Positions 32,198-39,039 of a stretch of 47,857 bases of DNA are shown piece after piece. How positions within the stretch are numbered: position 1 is the first letter of the stretch; every line of letters begins with the position of its first letter. The notes under the pieces are model-generated. The model saw only the letters and a list, made by a program, of their open reading frames with translations. It made no database searches and was not told where the DNA came from. Made by a program: the position numbers and the translations under genes. Source of the DNA: a virus; the IMG/VR virus record IMGVR_UViG_3300047673_000079, positions 1 to 47,857 of that record; one strand, given 5' to 3'.

Positions 32198-32392
32198 TTA
32201 GGCCCCGCCGTTCCCCGCTCTATTTCTTTCAAAAGCCACTACAACCGGATGAGACACACCAAATGCTGAGCGAAGCACGTGGTATCCGATGAATTCCTGA
32301 ATCGACACACCCATCCGGACGGCGTCGAGCGCTAGCTTTTCCAGTTCTGCAACTGGAATTTGAGCCGGGAGGACGGTATTGCCGATGGTCAT
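32198..32392 (-). CDS. Small hypothetical, 64 residues
   Basis: The product has an amphipathic helix (PVAELEKLALDAVRMGVSIQEFIGYHVLRSAFG), which could be a ribbon-helix-helix or dimer helix. ATG 32392 overlaps the stop of the next upstream gene. The roughly 114 bp downstream to the next gene hold an imperfect GCGTCT/AGACGC hairpin and no other gene. Confidence 0.68.
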   Translation of the reverse strand: MTIGNTVLPAQIPVAELEKLALDAVRMGVSIQEFIGYHVLRSAFGVSHPVVVAFERNRAGNGGA

Positions 32393-32607
32393 GCGTGCTC
32401 CGCGATCCCCATTACGGACTCTTGGGAGGCGACAGAGACGAGGTTCTTGGGCAAAGTGCCAACTGTGCCAAAGAGAAACAGCCGCGTTACCCGTTCGAGC
32501 GCGCCCGAAACGTGCTCGATGCCGTTCAACGCCATGTAGGCCAGAAGGCCCTCGTAGGTGTCATCGTCAAGACGCGTCTTGACTTCGTTAGGTGCTCGGC
32601 GCGACAT
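32389..32607 (-). CDS. Small ribbon-helix-helix-like protein, 72 residues
   Basis: The start MSRRAPNEVKTRLDDDTYEGLLAYMALNGIEHVSGALERVTRLFLFG has the short beta strand plus two helices of ribbon-helix-helix DNA-binding proteins (EVKTRLDDDTYEGL is typical). GAGGAGG lies upstream. It is the first gene after cro in the left operon, so it may be an early regulator. Confidence 0.75.
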   Translation of the reverse strand: MSRRAPNEVKTRLDDDTYEGLLAYMALNGIEHVSGALERVTRLFLFGTVGTLPKNLVSVASQESVMGIAEHA

Positions 32608-32697
32608 GCTTTACCTCCTCAGTTGATAAAAAGAACAACGATGAAACTCACGCAGAAGCGGGTGCGCTCCATGATGAGAACCCGCAGACAAAACAAG

Positions 32698-32901
32698 TCA
32701 GGCGGCGACCCTGGCCCGATCTCGCATCAGGCGACGGTGCAAGGCGACGAGCTTCCGCCCCTTCTCGTACCCGAAGGTCTTTTGTCTGGTTTGCCTCAGA
32801 ACGTGGTTGACGGAAGCCTGAGAAGCGCCGATGTTCACGGCGATCTCGGTTTGGGTCAGGCCTGCGTCGAGGCAGTCGCGGATGAGTTGGCTCCAGTTCA
32901 T
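32698..32901 (-). CDS. cro: Cro-like repressor
   Basis: 67 residues from ATG 32901 (MNWSQLIRDCLDAGLTQTEIAVNIGASQASVNHVLR), a helix-turn-helix with the Gln-rich recognition helix of Cro/YdaS-type proteins. An upstream ATG at 32910 overlaps the -10 box and would be largely outside the transcript. The predicted start of transcription falls at or next to the A of ATG 32901, so the message is probably leaderless. It is divergent from the CI gene and shares its operators. Confidence 0.82.
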   Translation of the reverse strand: MNWSQLIRDCLDAGLTQTEIAVNIGASQASVNHVLRQTRQKTFGYEKGRKLVALHRRLMRDRARVAA

Positions 32902-32908
32902 GAGTGCC

Positions 32909-32936
32909 ATATTAGCACGCTAATAGAAGGTGTCAA
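32909..32936 (-). promoter_or_regulatory. Early promoter pR for cro and replication genes
   Basis: Minus-strand TTGACA (32931-32936), 16-bp spacer, TAATAT (32909-32914), close to sigma-70 consensus. The main operator overlaps the spacer and -10 box, so CI binding would block it. The layout is nearly identical to the plus-strand promoter at 33946-33974. Confidence 0.8.
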
Positions 32937-32949
32937 TAGCTATCTACTT
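32910..32949. promoter_or_regulatory. Right operator region (two CI/Cro sites)
   Basis: A strong site TATTAGCACGCTAATA (32910-32925) is a near-perfect palindrome of TATTAG-N4-CTAATA. A weaker site CAATAGCTATCTACTT (32934-32949) lies 24 bp away centre to centre, the spacing of lambda OR sites. A further CTAATA half-site at 32957-32962 overlaps the presumed cI promoter -10 (TAATAT 32958-32963). The sites are visible; which protein binds which is inferred. Confidence 0.75.
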
Positions 32950-32973
32950 GAGAAAACTAATATGATTCGCGCC

Positions 32974-33636
32974 ATGAGCATAGGTGACCGAATCCGTCAA
33001 TTAAGGGAAAAGGCCGGACTTTCCCAGTCAGATCTCGCAATGAAAGCCGGCGTATCGCAAGGTACGATCAGCCAACTTGAGAAAAACCCCAATCAGAAGA
33101 CGAAACACCTAGTCGCCATTGCGCGCGCCCTAGACTGCTCCGTTGATTGGCTCGAGAAAGGAACCGGCCCGATCGAGCGCCCGAAGAAGGTGGCAATCGT
33201 CCCGGACGAATCGGACGAGTTCATCGCAATCAGAAAAGTCGTGTTCAGAATTAGCGCTGGTGTAGCAGGCTTCGCCGTCGATTTCCTCGACGATGGTGAC
33301 GGAGCGCCCCTTTTCTTCCAGAAGGCGTGGTTCGATGCTCGCGGTTACAGCCCGGATGAGCTGTACGCGATCAAAGTGCGCGGCGCCAGCATGGAACCGT
33401 CTCTCACCGACAGCGACACCGTCGTCGTGAACACCGCAGACAAAGAGCCGACAGACGGTGACGTCTTTGCGGTCAACTACGACGGTGAGCTCGTCATAAA
33501 GCGATTGGTGCGCGATTCCGGAGACTGGTGGTTGTCTTCCGACAACCTGGACGCGCGGCGGTATCCGCGAAAGCGGTGCGACGACAACACGTTCGTTCTA
33601 GGCCGGATCGTCCACAAACAGAGCGAACGCATCTGA
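32974..33636 (+). CDS. cI: CI-type prophage repressor (S24/LexA-like autoprotease)
   Basis: 220 residues. The N-terminal helix-turn-helix IRQLREKAGLSQSDLAMKAGVSQGTISQLEKNPNQKTKHLVAIARAL (HTH_3) binds operators. The C-terminal peptidase domain has the serine in VRGASMEPS (S139) and the lysine in GELVIKRL (K176), exactly 37 apart as in LexA. A likely Ala-Gly cleavage site is A98-G99 in SAGVAGF. RecA-stimulated self-cleavage would induce the prophage. ATG 32974 follows the -10 box by about 10 nt with no ribosome-binding site, suggesting a leaderless lysogen message; ATG 32962 is in frame but overlaps the -10. Confidence 0.93.
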   Translation: MSIGDRIRQLREKAGLSQSDLAMKAGVSQGTISQLEKNPNQKTKHLVAIARALDCSVDWLEKGTGPIERPKKVAIVPDESDEFIAIRKVVFRISAGVAGFAVDFLDDGDGAPLFFQKAWFDARGYSPDELYAIKVRGASMEPSLTDSDTVVVNTADKEPTDGDVFAVNYDGELVIKRLVRDSGDWWLSSDNLDARRYPRKRCDDNTFVLGRIVHKQSERI

Positions 33637-33730
33637 TTAGCACGACAGCAGCGCGGCGGGGCCACTCCACATAACAACCAAATCGAAGATCGCGCAGACA
33701 CGAAAAGCGCGACCAGCACCTTCCCTCCTA

Positions 33731-33754
33731 AGCCCGCCCTGCGCGGGCTTTTTT
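33731..33754 (+). terminator. Intrinsic terminator of the cI transcript
   Basis: AGCCCGC-CCTGC-GCGGGCT followed by TTTTT. It lies about 95 bp after the repressor stop. Between it and the early promoter (33755-33930) is a lower-GC stretch in which I see no gene. Confidence 0.88.
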
Positions 33755-33932
33755 GTCGCATTCGTACGACGGTAGGCAAAAGTTAGACGTTTGTTTGTAT
33801 CCATCCGTAAATTCTTCGCATCGAAAGAAGCCCTGCCGGTGCATTTTTCCCGCATCCCCTTGTTTCTCTGAATTCGCTAAACACGGCGGATTGTTGCGCC
33901 CCGCACGAAGATCAGCAGCCGCTACAATCAAT

Positions 33933-33974
33933 TATTAGTTTGCTATTGACGTGTTCCTATTAGCGGTCTAATAT
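33933..33974 (+). promoter_or_regulatory. Early promoter pL with two operators
   Basis: TTGACG (33946-33951), 17-bp spacer, TAATAT (33969-33974). The operator TATTAGCGGTCTAATA (33958-33973) covers spacer and -10, and a weaker copy TATTAGTTTGCTATTG (33933-33948) overlaps the -35; centres are 25 bp apart. The order and spacing repeat those of the pR region. It starts the plus-strand recombination-integration operon near 33981. Confidence 0.85.
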
Positions 33975-33982
33975 TCGTTCAT

Positions 33983-34170
33983 GCGCTGAACGAACAGCGC
34001 AACGCTACAAGTAGCGACGCTCTTTAAACCTGCTGACTGATGAATAGGCGTGTAATCGCCCTGCCCATGGCCCGGACGGCAGAACGTAAAAGTACCGGAA
34101 ATGGCTGCCTGATGAGCGGCTTCCGAAAGGCGCCCACTGACTGTGGCGAGGTAACAGTCAGGGTTTTATC
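33983..34170 (+). ncRNA. Structured early leader: two hairpins, boxA-like site, attenuator
   Basis: Right after the predicted transcript start lie GCGCTG-AACGAA-CAGCGC (33983-34000) and a CGCTAC/GTAGCG hairpin (34003-34016), then CGCTCTTTAAA (34018-34028), which matches boxA of rrn and lambda nut sites. Further on, CTGACTGT-N9-ACAGTCAG (34137-34161) followed by GGTTTTAT looks like an attenuator. No gene with good signals was found between 33981 and 34213. This is a nut- or put-like antitermination leader by inference. Confidence 0.65.
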
Positions 34171-34213
34171 AGTGCGCCGTGACAACGACGCACCGCTAAA
34201 ACAGGAGCGTGGC

Positions 34214-34354
34214 ATGTCCACATTGGCGAAGGATCTGGTCGAGCTGGTGAGGCTCGCTCAAGGTGGCGCAGGGGCGTTGATCGAACATCTGCTGCGTGAG
34301 GTTGCATCGAACTTGATCGCTCAAGGCGTGGCCGACGAGCGCGGAGGCTGTTGA
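34214..34354 (+). CDS. Small hypothetical, 46 residues, first gene of the right early operon
   Basis: ATG 34214 follows AGGAG 7 nt upstream. MSTLAKDLVELVRLAQGGAG then ALIEHLLREVASNLI is one long amphipathic helix. The open frame extends upstream into the leader but without a better start. Its stop is 1 bp from the next ATG. First genes after pL often encode host-takeover or antitermination factors, but nothing here proves it. Confidence 0.72.
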   Translation: MSTLAKDLVELVRLAQGGAGALIEHLLREVASNLIAQGVADERGGC

Positions 34355-34355
34355 G

Positions 34356-34727
34356 ATGGGAGCAATCACACCGTTCTGCGTGACCCGCGCAGGCGAATAC
34401 GCGATCCACCGTGACCTGGCTGCGCTGGATCGCGAGGATGCAATCGCAGAAGAGAAGCAACGCTACATCGATCGGCGCACCGCAGAACTGCACGATCGTC
34501 GCATGTCGAACGTCAGCGACGAGGATCTGATCATCGCGCTCGATACGCTGACCACGATGCCGGAGTCGGTCGCGCGAATGAAGAAGTGGATCTTCGAAAA
34601 CGATGAATTCTGCGCGTCGGCCATGCAAGGCGCGATCAGCGCTGCGATCCGCCTCGACAGCGCTTCGATCGCGACCACCGAGGCGAAAGCGATGTTCGAC
34701 GAATCGGCGAGCGCTGAACGTCACTGA
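34356..34727 (+). CDS. Hypothetical early protein, 123 residues
   Basis: An acidic helical protein (MGAITPFCVTRAGEYAIHRDL, DREDAIAEEKQRYIDRRTAELHDRRM, DEDLIIALDTLTTMPESVARMKKWIFE). GGAGG precedes the start. No family recognised. A terminator follows 35 bp downstream. Confidence 0.78.
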   Translation: MGAITPFCVTRAGEYAIHRDLAALDREDAIAEEKQRYIDRRTAELHDRRMSNVSDEDLIIALDTLTTMPESVARMKKWIFENDEFCASAMQGAISAAIRLDSASIATTEAKAMFDESASAERH

Positions 34728-34761
34728 ATTGCAGTAACGAGCGGCAGAGGTCTGATCGATG

Positions 34762-34785
34762 AGCGTTCTAGGAGCGCTTATTTTT
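34762..34785 (+). terminator. Intrinsic terminator between early genes
   Basis: AGCGTTC-TAG-GAGCGCT folds into a 7-bp stem (one G-U pair) followed by TATTTTT. It lies between the 123-residue gene and the recombination genes, so full expression of red-like genes probably requires antitermination from the leader. Confidence 0.7.
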
Positions 34786-34847
34786 CAGCCCTTTGTGTAG
34801 AGGAGTCCTAACCCCGCCGGCTGAGTCTCGGCGAACTGGAGAGAACG

Positions 34848-35993
34848 ATGGAAGGTAATCAACTGACGGTTGTCGAGCGCGCCGCGATCGCGCTGGGCAC
34901 GCCGGAGCACGAGAAGAAGCTGCGAGAGCTGGTCACGCAGTCGGCATCGATCGTCGAGATCAAGAACGCGGACGCGCGCACGCAGTGCCATTCGGCGTAC
35001 ATGGTTCTGAAGAATGCCCGCGTCGAGATCGAGAAGGCCGGCAAGACGGCGCGCGAGGATGCGACGGCGTTCTCGAAGGCGGTGATCGAGGAGCAGAAGC
35101 GGCTCATCGAGATCACGGCGGAGGAAGAGTCGAGGCTGCAGGAGTTGCGCGACGTGTGGGACGCCGAGCGCGAGCGCGAGAAGCAGGAGAAAGCGCAGAC
35201 CGAAGCGCGGCGCGTCGCCGGCATTCGCAAGCTGATCGACGAGATCAAAGGCTGCCCCGTTGCGGCTGTTGGTCGATCGTCCGCCGACATTGCAGACGCC
35301 ATCGAGCAGTTGGAAACGCGGCAGATTGGTATCGAAGAATTCGCCGAACTCACCGGCGAAGCACAGGCCGAGCAATACGCCGCGATCAAGATGCTGCGCC
35401 AGATGCACGCTGACTCTGTCGCACATGAGGCGGAAATCAAGCGCATCGAAGACGAGCGCGCCGAACTCGCCCGTCTCCGCGCTGAGCAGGAAGAGCGCGA
35501 GCGCCAGGCAACCGCCGAGCGAGCCGAGCAGGAGCGCAAGGCGCGCGCAGAACGTGAGGCAGAGGAATCGCGGTTGCGCGCCGAGCGTGAAGCGGCCGAG
35601 GCGAAGCTGCGAGCTGAGCGCGCGGCGGCCGAAGCCAAGCTCCGCGCCGAGCGCGAGGCGCACGAAGCCGAAATGCAGACGCAGCGCGACGAGATCGCAC
35701 GGCAGCAGGCAGAACTGGCAGCAGCGCAGCGCAAGCAGGAACAGGAGGCGGCAGCGAAGCGTCGGGCCGAAGAGGAAGCCGAGCGCAAAGAAGCCGAGCG
35801 CCTCCGCGCCGAGCAAGACGCCAAGATCGCCGACCAAAATCGCCGCGAGCGCGAACAGTTCGTCGAGAAAGGCCCGACCGATGACGAACTGGTCGACGTG
35901 CTGGCGTCTCACTACGGCGTCACGGTCGGCGATGTTCTCCGCTGGCTCGAAGCGTTCGACATCGAGTCCTTCAAATCCAACTTCGCAATCTAA
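34848..35993 (+). CDS. Long coiled-coil protein next to the Red-like recombinase
   Basis: A 381-residue protein with GGAGAG upstream. Residues about 1-100 are a conserved helical domain (SASIVEIKNADARTQCHSAYMVLKNARVEIEKAGKTAREDATAF). Residues about 190-345 form a long charged coiled coil (AERAEQERKARAEREAEESRL and repeats). The C-terminus (DELVDVLASHYGVTVGDVLRWLEAFD) is a small helical domain. It is placed immediately before the bet-like gene, as similar genes are in other phages, so a recombination or DNA-binding accessory role is likely. The coiled coil explains a 715-codon antisense open frame. Confidence 0.85.
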   Translation: MEGNQLTVVERAAIALGTPEHEKKLRELVTQSASIVEIKNADARTQCHSAYMVLKNARVEIEKAGKTAREDATAFSKAVIEEQKRLIEITAEEESRLQELRDVWDAEREREKQEKAQTEARRVAGIRKLIDEIKGCPVAAVGRSSADIADAIEQLETRQIGIEEFAELTGEAQAEQYAAIKMLRQMHADSVAHEAEIKRIEDERAELARLRAEQEERERQATAERAEQERKARAEREAEESRLRAEREAAEAKLRAERAAAEAKLRAEREAHEAEMQTQRDEIARQQAELAAAQRKQEQEAAAKRRAEEEAERKEAERLRAEQDAKIADQNRREREQFVEKGPTDDELVDVLASHYGVTVGDVLRWLEAFDIESFKSNFAI

Positions 35994-36032
35994 ATCCACA
36001 ACGCCCGACAGAGTCTCGGGCAAGGAGAAATC

Positions 36033-36833
36033 ATGAGCAACATCGTCGCAAGCAACATGACCACGACGCTGGCTTCCAAGCTGGCGCAACGCTTCGGCCT
36101 CGAAGCAAATCCCGAAGTTCTCGACATCCTGAAGGCGACGGCCTTCAAGGGGCAAGTGAGCGACGCACAAATGAGCGCCCTGCTCGTCGTCGCGACTCAA
36201 TACGGCCTGAATCCTTGGACGAAAGAGATCTACGCCTTTCCGGACAAGAACAACGGCATCGTCCCGGTCGTCGGCGTCGATGGCTGGTCGCGGATCATCA
36301 ACGAGCACCCACAGTTCGATGGCCTCGACTTCGAGCAAGACGCCGAGTCGTGCACTTGCATCATCCACCGCAAGGACCGATCGCACCCGATCAAGGTCAC
36401 GGAGTACATGGAGGAATGCAAGCGCGGCACCGGGCCGTGGACGTCGCACCCGAAACGGATGCTGCGCCACAAAGCAATGATCCAGTGCGCACGCCTCGCC
36501 TTCGGTTACGTCGGCATTTACGACCAGGACGAAGCCGAGCGAATCGTCGACATGGGGCCGGCGCAGGAAGTGAAGCGCACGCCAGCTGAAACCGCCGCAG
36601 CTGCTCGGCCGACCGCCGAGCGCACGGAGCGCCACGGCGTTCTGATCGCCGAGCTGGAGTTCATCGCGAAGGAAGGCGGACAGGATGCGCTCGCGAAAGC
36701 ATGGGCCGGCGGCCCGCTCGCGAACGGCGATGCGCTGACGGCGATGGATCGGAAGGCAATCGGCGCTGGCGAGTTGAATCGCCTCAAAGCGATGGCCGGG
36801 GCTGAAGACGTAACCGTGAACGAGGGTGAGTGA
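36033..36833 (+). CDS. bet: Single-strand annealing recombinase (Red beta/RecT type)
   Basis: 266 residues with a good AAGGAG site. The core ILKATAFKGQVSDAQMSALLVVATQYGLNPWTKEIYAFPDKNNGIVPVVGVDGWSRIINEHPQFDG and later HPKRMLRHKAMIQCARLAFGYVGIYDQDEAERI are the Red beta family signature. It anneals strands exposed by the neighbouring exonuclease. The C-terminal 75 residues are Ala-rich and variable. Confidence 0.95.
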   Translation: MSNIVASNMTTTLASKLAQRFGLEANPEVLDILKATAFKGQVSDAQMSALLVVATQYGLNPWTKEIYAFPDKNNGIVPVVGVDGWSRIINEHPQFDGLDFEQDAESCTCIIHRKDRSHPIKVTEYMEECKRGTGPWTSHPKRMLRHKAMIQCARLAFGYVGIYDQDEAERIVDMGPAQEVKRTPAETAAAARPTAERTERHGVLIAELEFIAKEGGQDALAKAWAGGPLANGDALTAMDRKAIGAGELNRLKAMAGAEDVTVNEGE

Positions 36834-36834
36834 G

Positions 36835-37464
36835 ATGAGCGAGCAAATCGAGCAAAGAACCGAAGCATGGTTTGCGCAGCGCGCGGGCAAGATCACTGCC
36901 TCGCGCTTTATTGACGTCATCAGCCTGACCAAGGCGGGGAAGGCGACCGCAGCCCGCGAGCGCTACATGCGCGAGATCGTGTTCGAGCGCCTGAGCGGCA
37001 CGCCGAAGCATTCGGTCGGCGCCCTGTCGCTGAAGTGGGGAACCGACGTCGAGCAGTTCGCCCGCGAGGCATACGAGGTCGAGTCGGGCGATGTGGTGAG
37101 CGAAACCGGCTTCGTGACGCATCCCGACTACCCCTTCATCGGTGGCTCATGCGATGGACTGATCGGCGACGACGGGATCATCGAAATCAAGTGCCCGCAC
37201 GATGAGCAGGTGCACATCGAGACGTGGCTTAACGGCATGTCGCCGGATCACCGCGCTCAGGTGCTTGGAAATCTGCTCGTGACTGGGCGCAAGTATGCCG
37301 TCTTTATCAGTTACGACCCCCGCCAGTCTGAGCGCTTCCGGCTGTATCACCAACGGATCGAGCGCGATGAGGAATTCATCCAAGGCGTGCTTCTGCCCGG
37401 ATTGCTTCAGTTCGAGGCGGAGGCAAACCAGATGATCGAGAGACTCGAAAGGATAGCCTCGTGA
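36835..37464 (+). CDS. exo: YqaJ-type alkaline exonuclease (lambda Exo-like)
   Basis: 209 residues from ATG 36835. Visible are QRTEAWFAQRAGKITASRFIDV, SVGALSLKWGTDVEQFAREAYE and the catalytic block FIGGSCDGLIGDDGIIEIKCPHDEQVH, where the Asp and the EIK Glu/Lys form the PD-(D/E)xK site. It digests one strand of DNA ends so that the Red beta-like protein can anneal. It starts 1 bp after bet. Confidence 0.94.
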   Translation: MSEQIEQRTEAWFAQRAGKITASRFIDVISLTKAGKATAARERYMREIVFERLSGTPKHSVGALSLKWGTDVEQFAREAYEVESGDVVSETGFVTHPDYPFIGGSCDGLIGDDGIIEIKCPHDEQVHIETWLNGMSPDHRAQVLGNLLVTGRKYAVFISYDPRQSERFRLYHQRIERDEEFIQGVLLPGLLQFEAEANQMIERLERIAS

Positions 37465-37958
37465 AAGCCCCCTTTGATGTGGACGAGTTCAAGTCTGCCC
37501 TTTCGTACGACCCCGAGACAGGGCTGTTCACGAGGTTAGACCGGAAATCCGGCAAGGACCGACGCGGAACGATTGCCGGAGCAATCATGCGGTCTGGCCA
37601 CATCCAGATCCGCGTCTGCGGAAGCCTGCACTACGCGCATCGGCTGGCATGGGTCTACATGACTGGAGAGTGGCCGGAAGCGGAAATCGACCACATCAAT
37701 GGCGTCCCGAGCGATAACCGTTGGTCAAACCTGCGCGACGTCTGCCGCACGACAAACGCTCAGAACTTACGCAAACCTAAGGTGACGGGGCGATCAGGCT
37801 TTCTCGGCGTCTCACTGCGGAAAGACACCGGTCGCTATCAAGCGTTCATAACGGTCGAGCGCAAGAGAAAGACGCTTGGATGCTACGCGACAGCTGAGGA
37901 CGCGCACGCGGCCTACCTAGAAGCGAAGCGGCAACTTCATGAAGGAAACACCCTATGA
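37461..37958 (+). CDS. HNH-AP2 homing endonuclease (copy 1)
   Basis: 165 residues, GTG start overlapping exo. HNH core: YAHRLAWVYMTGEWPEAEIDHINGVPSDNRWSNLRDVCRTTNAQN (His-His-Asn pattern). The C-terminal AP2 DNA-binding domain is SGFLGVSLRKDTGRYQAFITVERKRKTLGCYATAEDAHAAYLEAKRQLH. The same architecture occurs at 43297-43791, with clear but far from identical sequence, so they are separate arrivals or an old duplication. Confidence 0.93.
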   Translation: MKAPFDVDEFKSALSYDPETGLFTRLDRKSGKDRRGTIAGAIMRSGHIQIRVCGSLHYAHRLAWVYMTGEWPEAEIDHINGVPSDNRWSNLRDVCRTTNAQNLRKPKVTGRSGFLGVSLRKDTGRYQAFITVERKRKTLGCYATAEDAHAAYLEAKRQLHEGNTL

Positions 37959-38164
37959 GCGAGATCGCCAACAAACGCGCGCTTCTAGAAAGCGCGAACG
38001 AACTGGTCAAGACGAATCAACCGACGATTGAGCACCTGAGCGCAGTTGCGGACGCTCTCGCTCGTGTCGCCAGCGACCTTATCGGCGCGGATTGCACAGC
38101 GCTCCTGCGCGTGCGCCGCGGCGCCGTCGAGGCAGCAATCGAACGACTCGGGAGTGCATCGTGA
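37955..38164 (+). CDS. Small helical hypothetical, 69 residues
   Basis: An all-helical protein (ANELVKTNQPTIEHLSAVADALARVASDLIGADCTALLRVRRGAVEAAIERL). It starts with an ATGA overlap after the HNH gene and ends overlapping the next GTG start. No family recognised. Confidence 0.72.
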   Translation: MSEIANKRALLESANELVKTNQPTIEHLSAVADALARVASDLIGADCTALLRVRRGAVEAAIERLGSAS

Positions 38165-38310
38165 TCAATCGTATCGAGTGCGATAACGCCCTGCTCGCTT
38201 CGTGCGATCGGGTTCACAAAGGCGTGGCACTTGTCGCCGCGCTGACAGGCGCAGGCATCGGATGCTTCTGGTACCTCTGCGTCGCCGTCAAAGCTGGAGT
38301 GTTCTCGTGA
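38161..38310 (+). CDS. 49-residue membrane protein
   Basis: GTG 38161 overlaps the previous stop (GTGA). The product starts MINRIECDNALLASCDRVHK and has one membrane helix (GVALVAALTGAGIGCFWYLCVAVKAG). Its stop overlaps the GTG of the next tiny gene. First of a row of three small membrane proteins. Confidence 0.65.
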   Translation: MINRIECDNALLASCDRVHKGVALVAALTGAGIGCFWYLCVAVKAGVFS

Positions 38311-38429
38311 AGCTCTGGCAAATCTGGGCAGTAACTCTTCTGGTTGCGGTCGCCTATCTCGCGATCTGCTCACGGTTCGATCAGCAACAACATCAAAACG
38401 CACGCTGTGCCGCGACTCGCTGCGCGTAA
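38307..38429 (+). CDS. 40-residue membrane protein
   Basis: GTG 38307 overlapping the previous stop. MKLWQIWAVTLLVAVAYLAI is a membrane helix at the very N-terminus, followed by a polar tail rich in Gln, His and Cys. It could be a signal anchor or a small lipoprotein-like peptide, but I see no lipobox. Function unknown. Confidence 0.62.
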   Translation: MKLWQIWAVTLLVAVAYLAICSRFDQQQHQNARCAATRCA

Positions 38430-38450
38430 CGCTCCCGAAGGATCTCACCT

Positions 38451-38618
38451 ATGACCGGCTATCTCGCCATCGCAGCGATATGGATCTTCTTCGCCACCCT
38501 CGTCTGCTTGTTCATCCACGGCGCGAAGAAGATGAAGCGCTCCATGAAGGCGATCGATGAGGCGCGACGGAGCATTAAGTGGCCTGCAGCGTATGTCGAA
38601 GAAACGAGGAACACCTGA
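38451..38618 (+). CDS. 55-residue membrane protein with basic tail
   Basis: ATG 38451 after AAGGATCTCACCT (AAGGA site). The N-terminal helix (GYLAIAAIWIFFATLVCLFIHG) is followed by a Lys/Arg-rich amphipathic tail (KKMKRSMKAIDEARRSIKW) that would lie on the cytoplasmic face. No family recognised. Confidence 0.7.
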   Translation: MTGYLAIAAIWIFFATLVCLFIHGAKKMKRSMKAIDEARRSIKWPAAYVEETRNT

Positions 38619-38655
38619 CCCAATCTGTCGAAGCCCGATCTTCCTCGATGACTCG

Positions 38656-38916
38656 CTAGAAGTCCATGCTAGAGATGAGGATTCGATCACAAGATTGTTT
38701 CGAGTCGGTTTTTTTGAATGCCACAGCGCAGATGTCTTGATCGTGGGCATAAAAGCATTTCAAGGTCTCTTCTGCTGTGTCCGCGTCATCAGCCCCGAAG
38801 TGGTCACGCAGGGCCTCGAGACTGATCCGAAACCGATCGATTCGGCTACCTGTGCTGAGCGAGAAATCAATTCCGGCATCGCCCGGAATGAACATCACAT
38901 TCAATGGCTGGTACAT
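38656..38916 (-). CDS. DUF1488-like small protein on the antisense strand
   Basis: An 86-residue protein with GGGGAG 6 nt upstream of ATG. Pattern NVMFIPGDAGIDFSLSTGSRIDRFRISLEALRDHFGADD then ETLKCFYAHDQDICAVAFKK resembles DUF1488 proteins (I-x-F-P, an R-F-x-ISLEALRDHFG segment, and I-x-x-VA near the end). It is the only minus-strand gene within the right early operon and is AT-richer, so it may be a lysogen-expressed cargo gene. Function of the family is unknown. Confidence 0.7.
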   Translation of the reverse strand: MYQPLNVMFIPGDAGIDFSLSTGSRIDRFRISLEALRDHFGADDADTAEETLKCFYAHDQDICAVAFKKTDSKQSCDRILISSMDF

Positions 38917-39039
38917 AACGCTCCCCGTTGTTCTGAAAGCGGAAAGCGTAACACGACCAGATCACTACCCCTACCCGGACAGTCCGGGAATCGAACCCCG
39001 TCCGGCGCCCTGCGCCGGATAACGATTAAAGAGGACAGC

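Noticed and set aside
32395-33636. 413-residue version of the CI repressor starting far upstream
   Set aside because: The upstream part runs across the operators, promoter and cro gene; the repressor fold starts at 32974.
33637-33931. Rex-like or other lysogeny gene after cI
   Set aside because: Only short shadow frames without ribosome-binding sites; the stretch contains the cI terminator and otherwise nothing I can support.
34785-36932. 715-codon open frame on the minus strand opposite the coiled-coil and bet genes
   Set aside because: It is a shadow of the GC-rich coiled-coil gene; the product is low-complexity Leu/Arg/Asp sequence, has no start signals and opposes two well-supported genes.
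38975-39022. Complete tRNA gene on the minus strand
   Set aside because: Only a T-arm-like piece is present, with a mismatch and no acceptor, D or anticodon arms in place.
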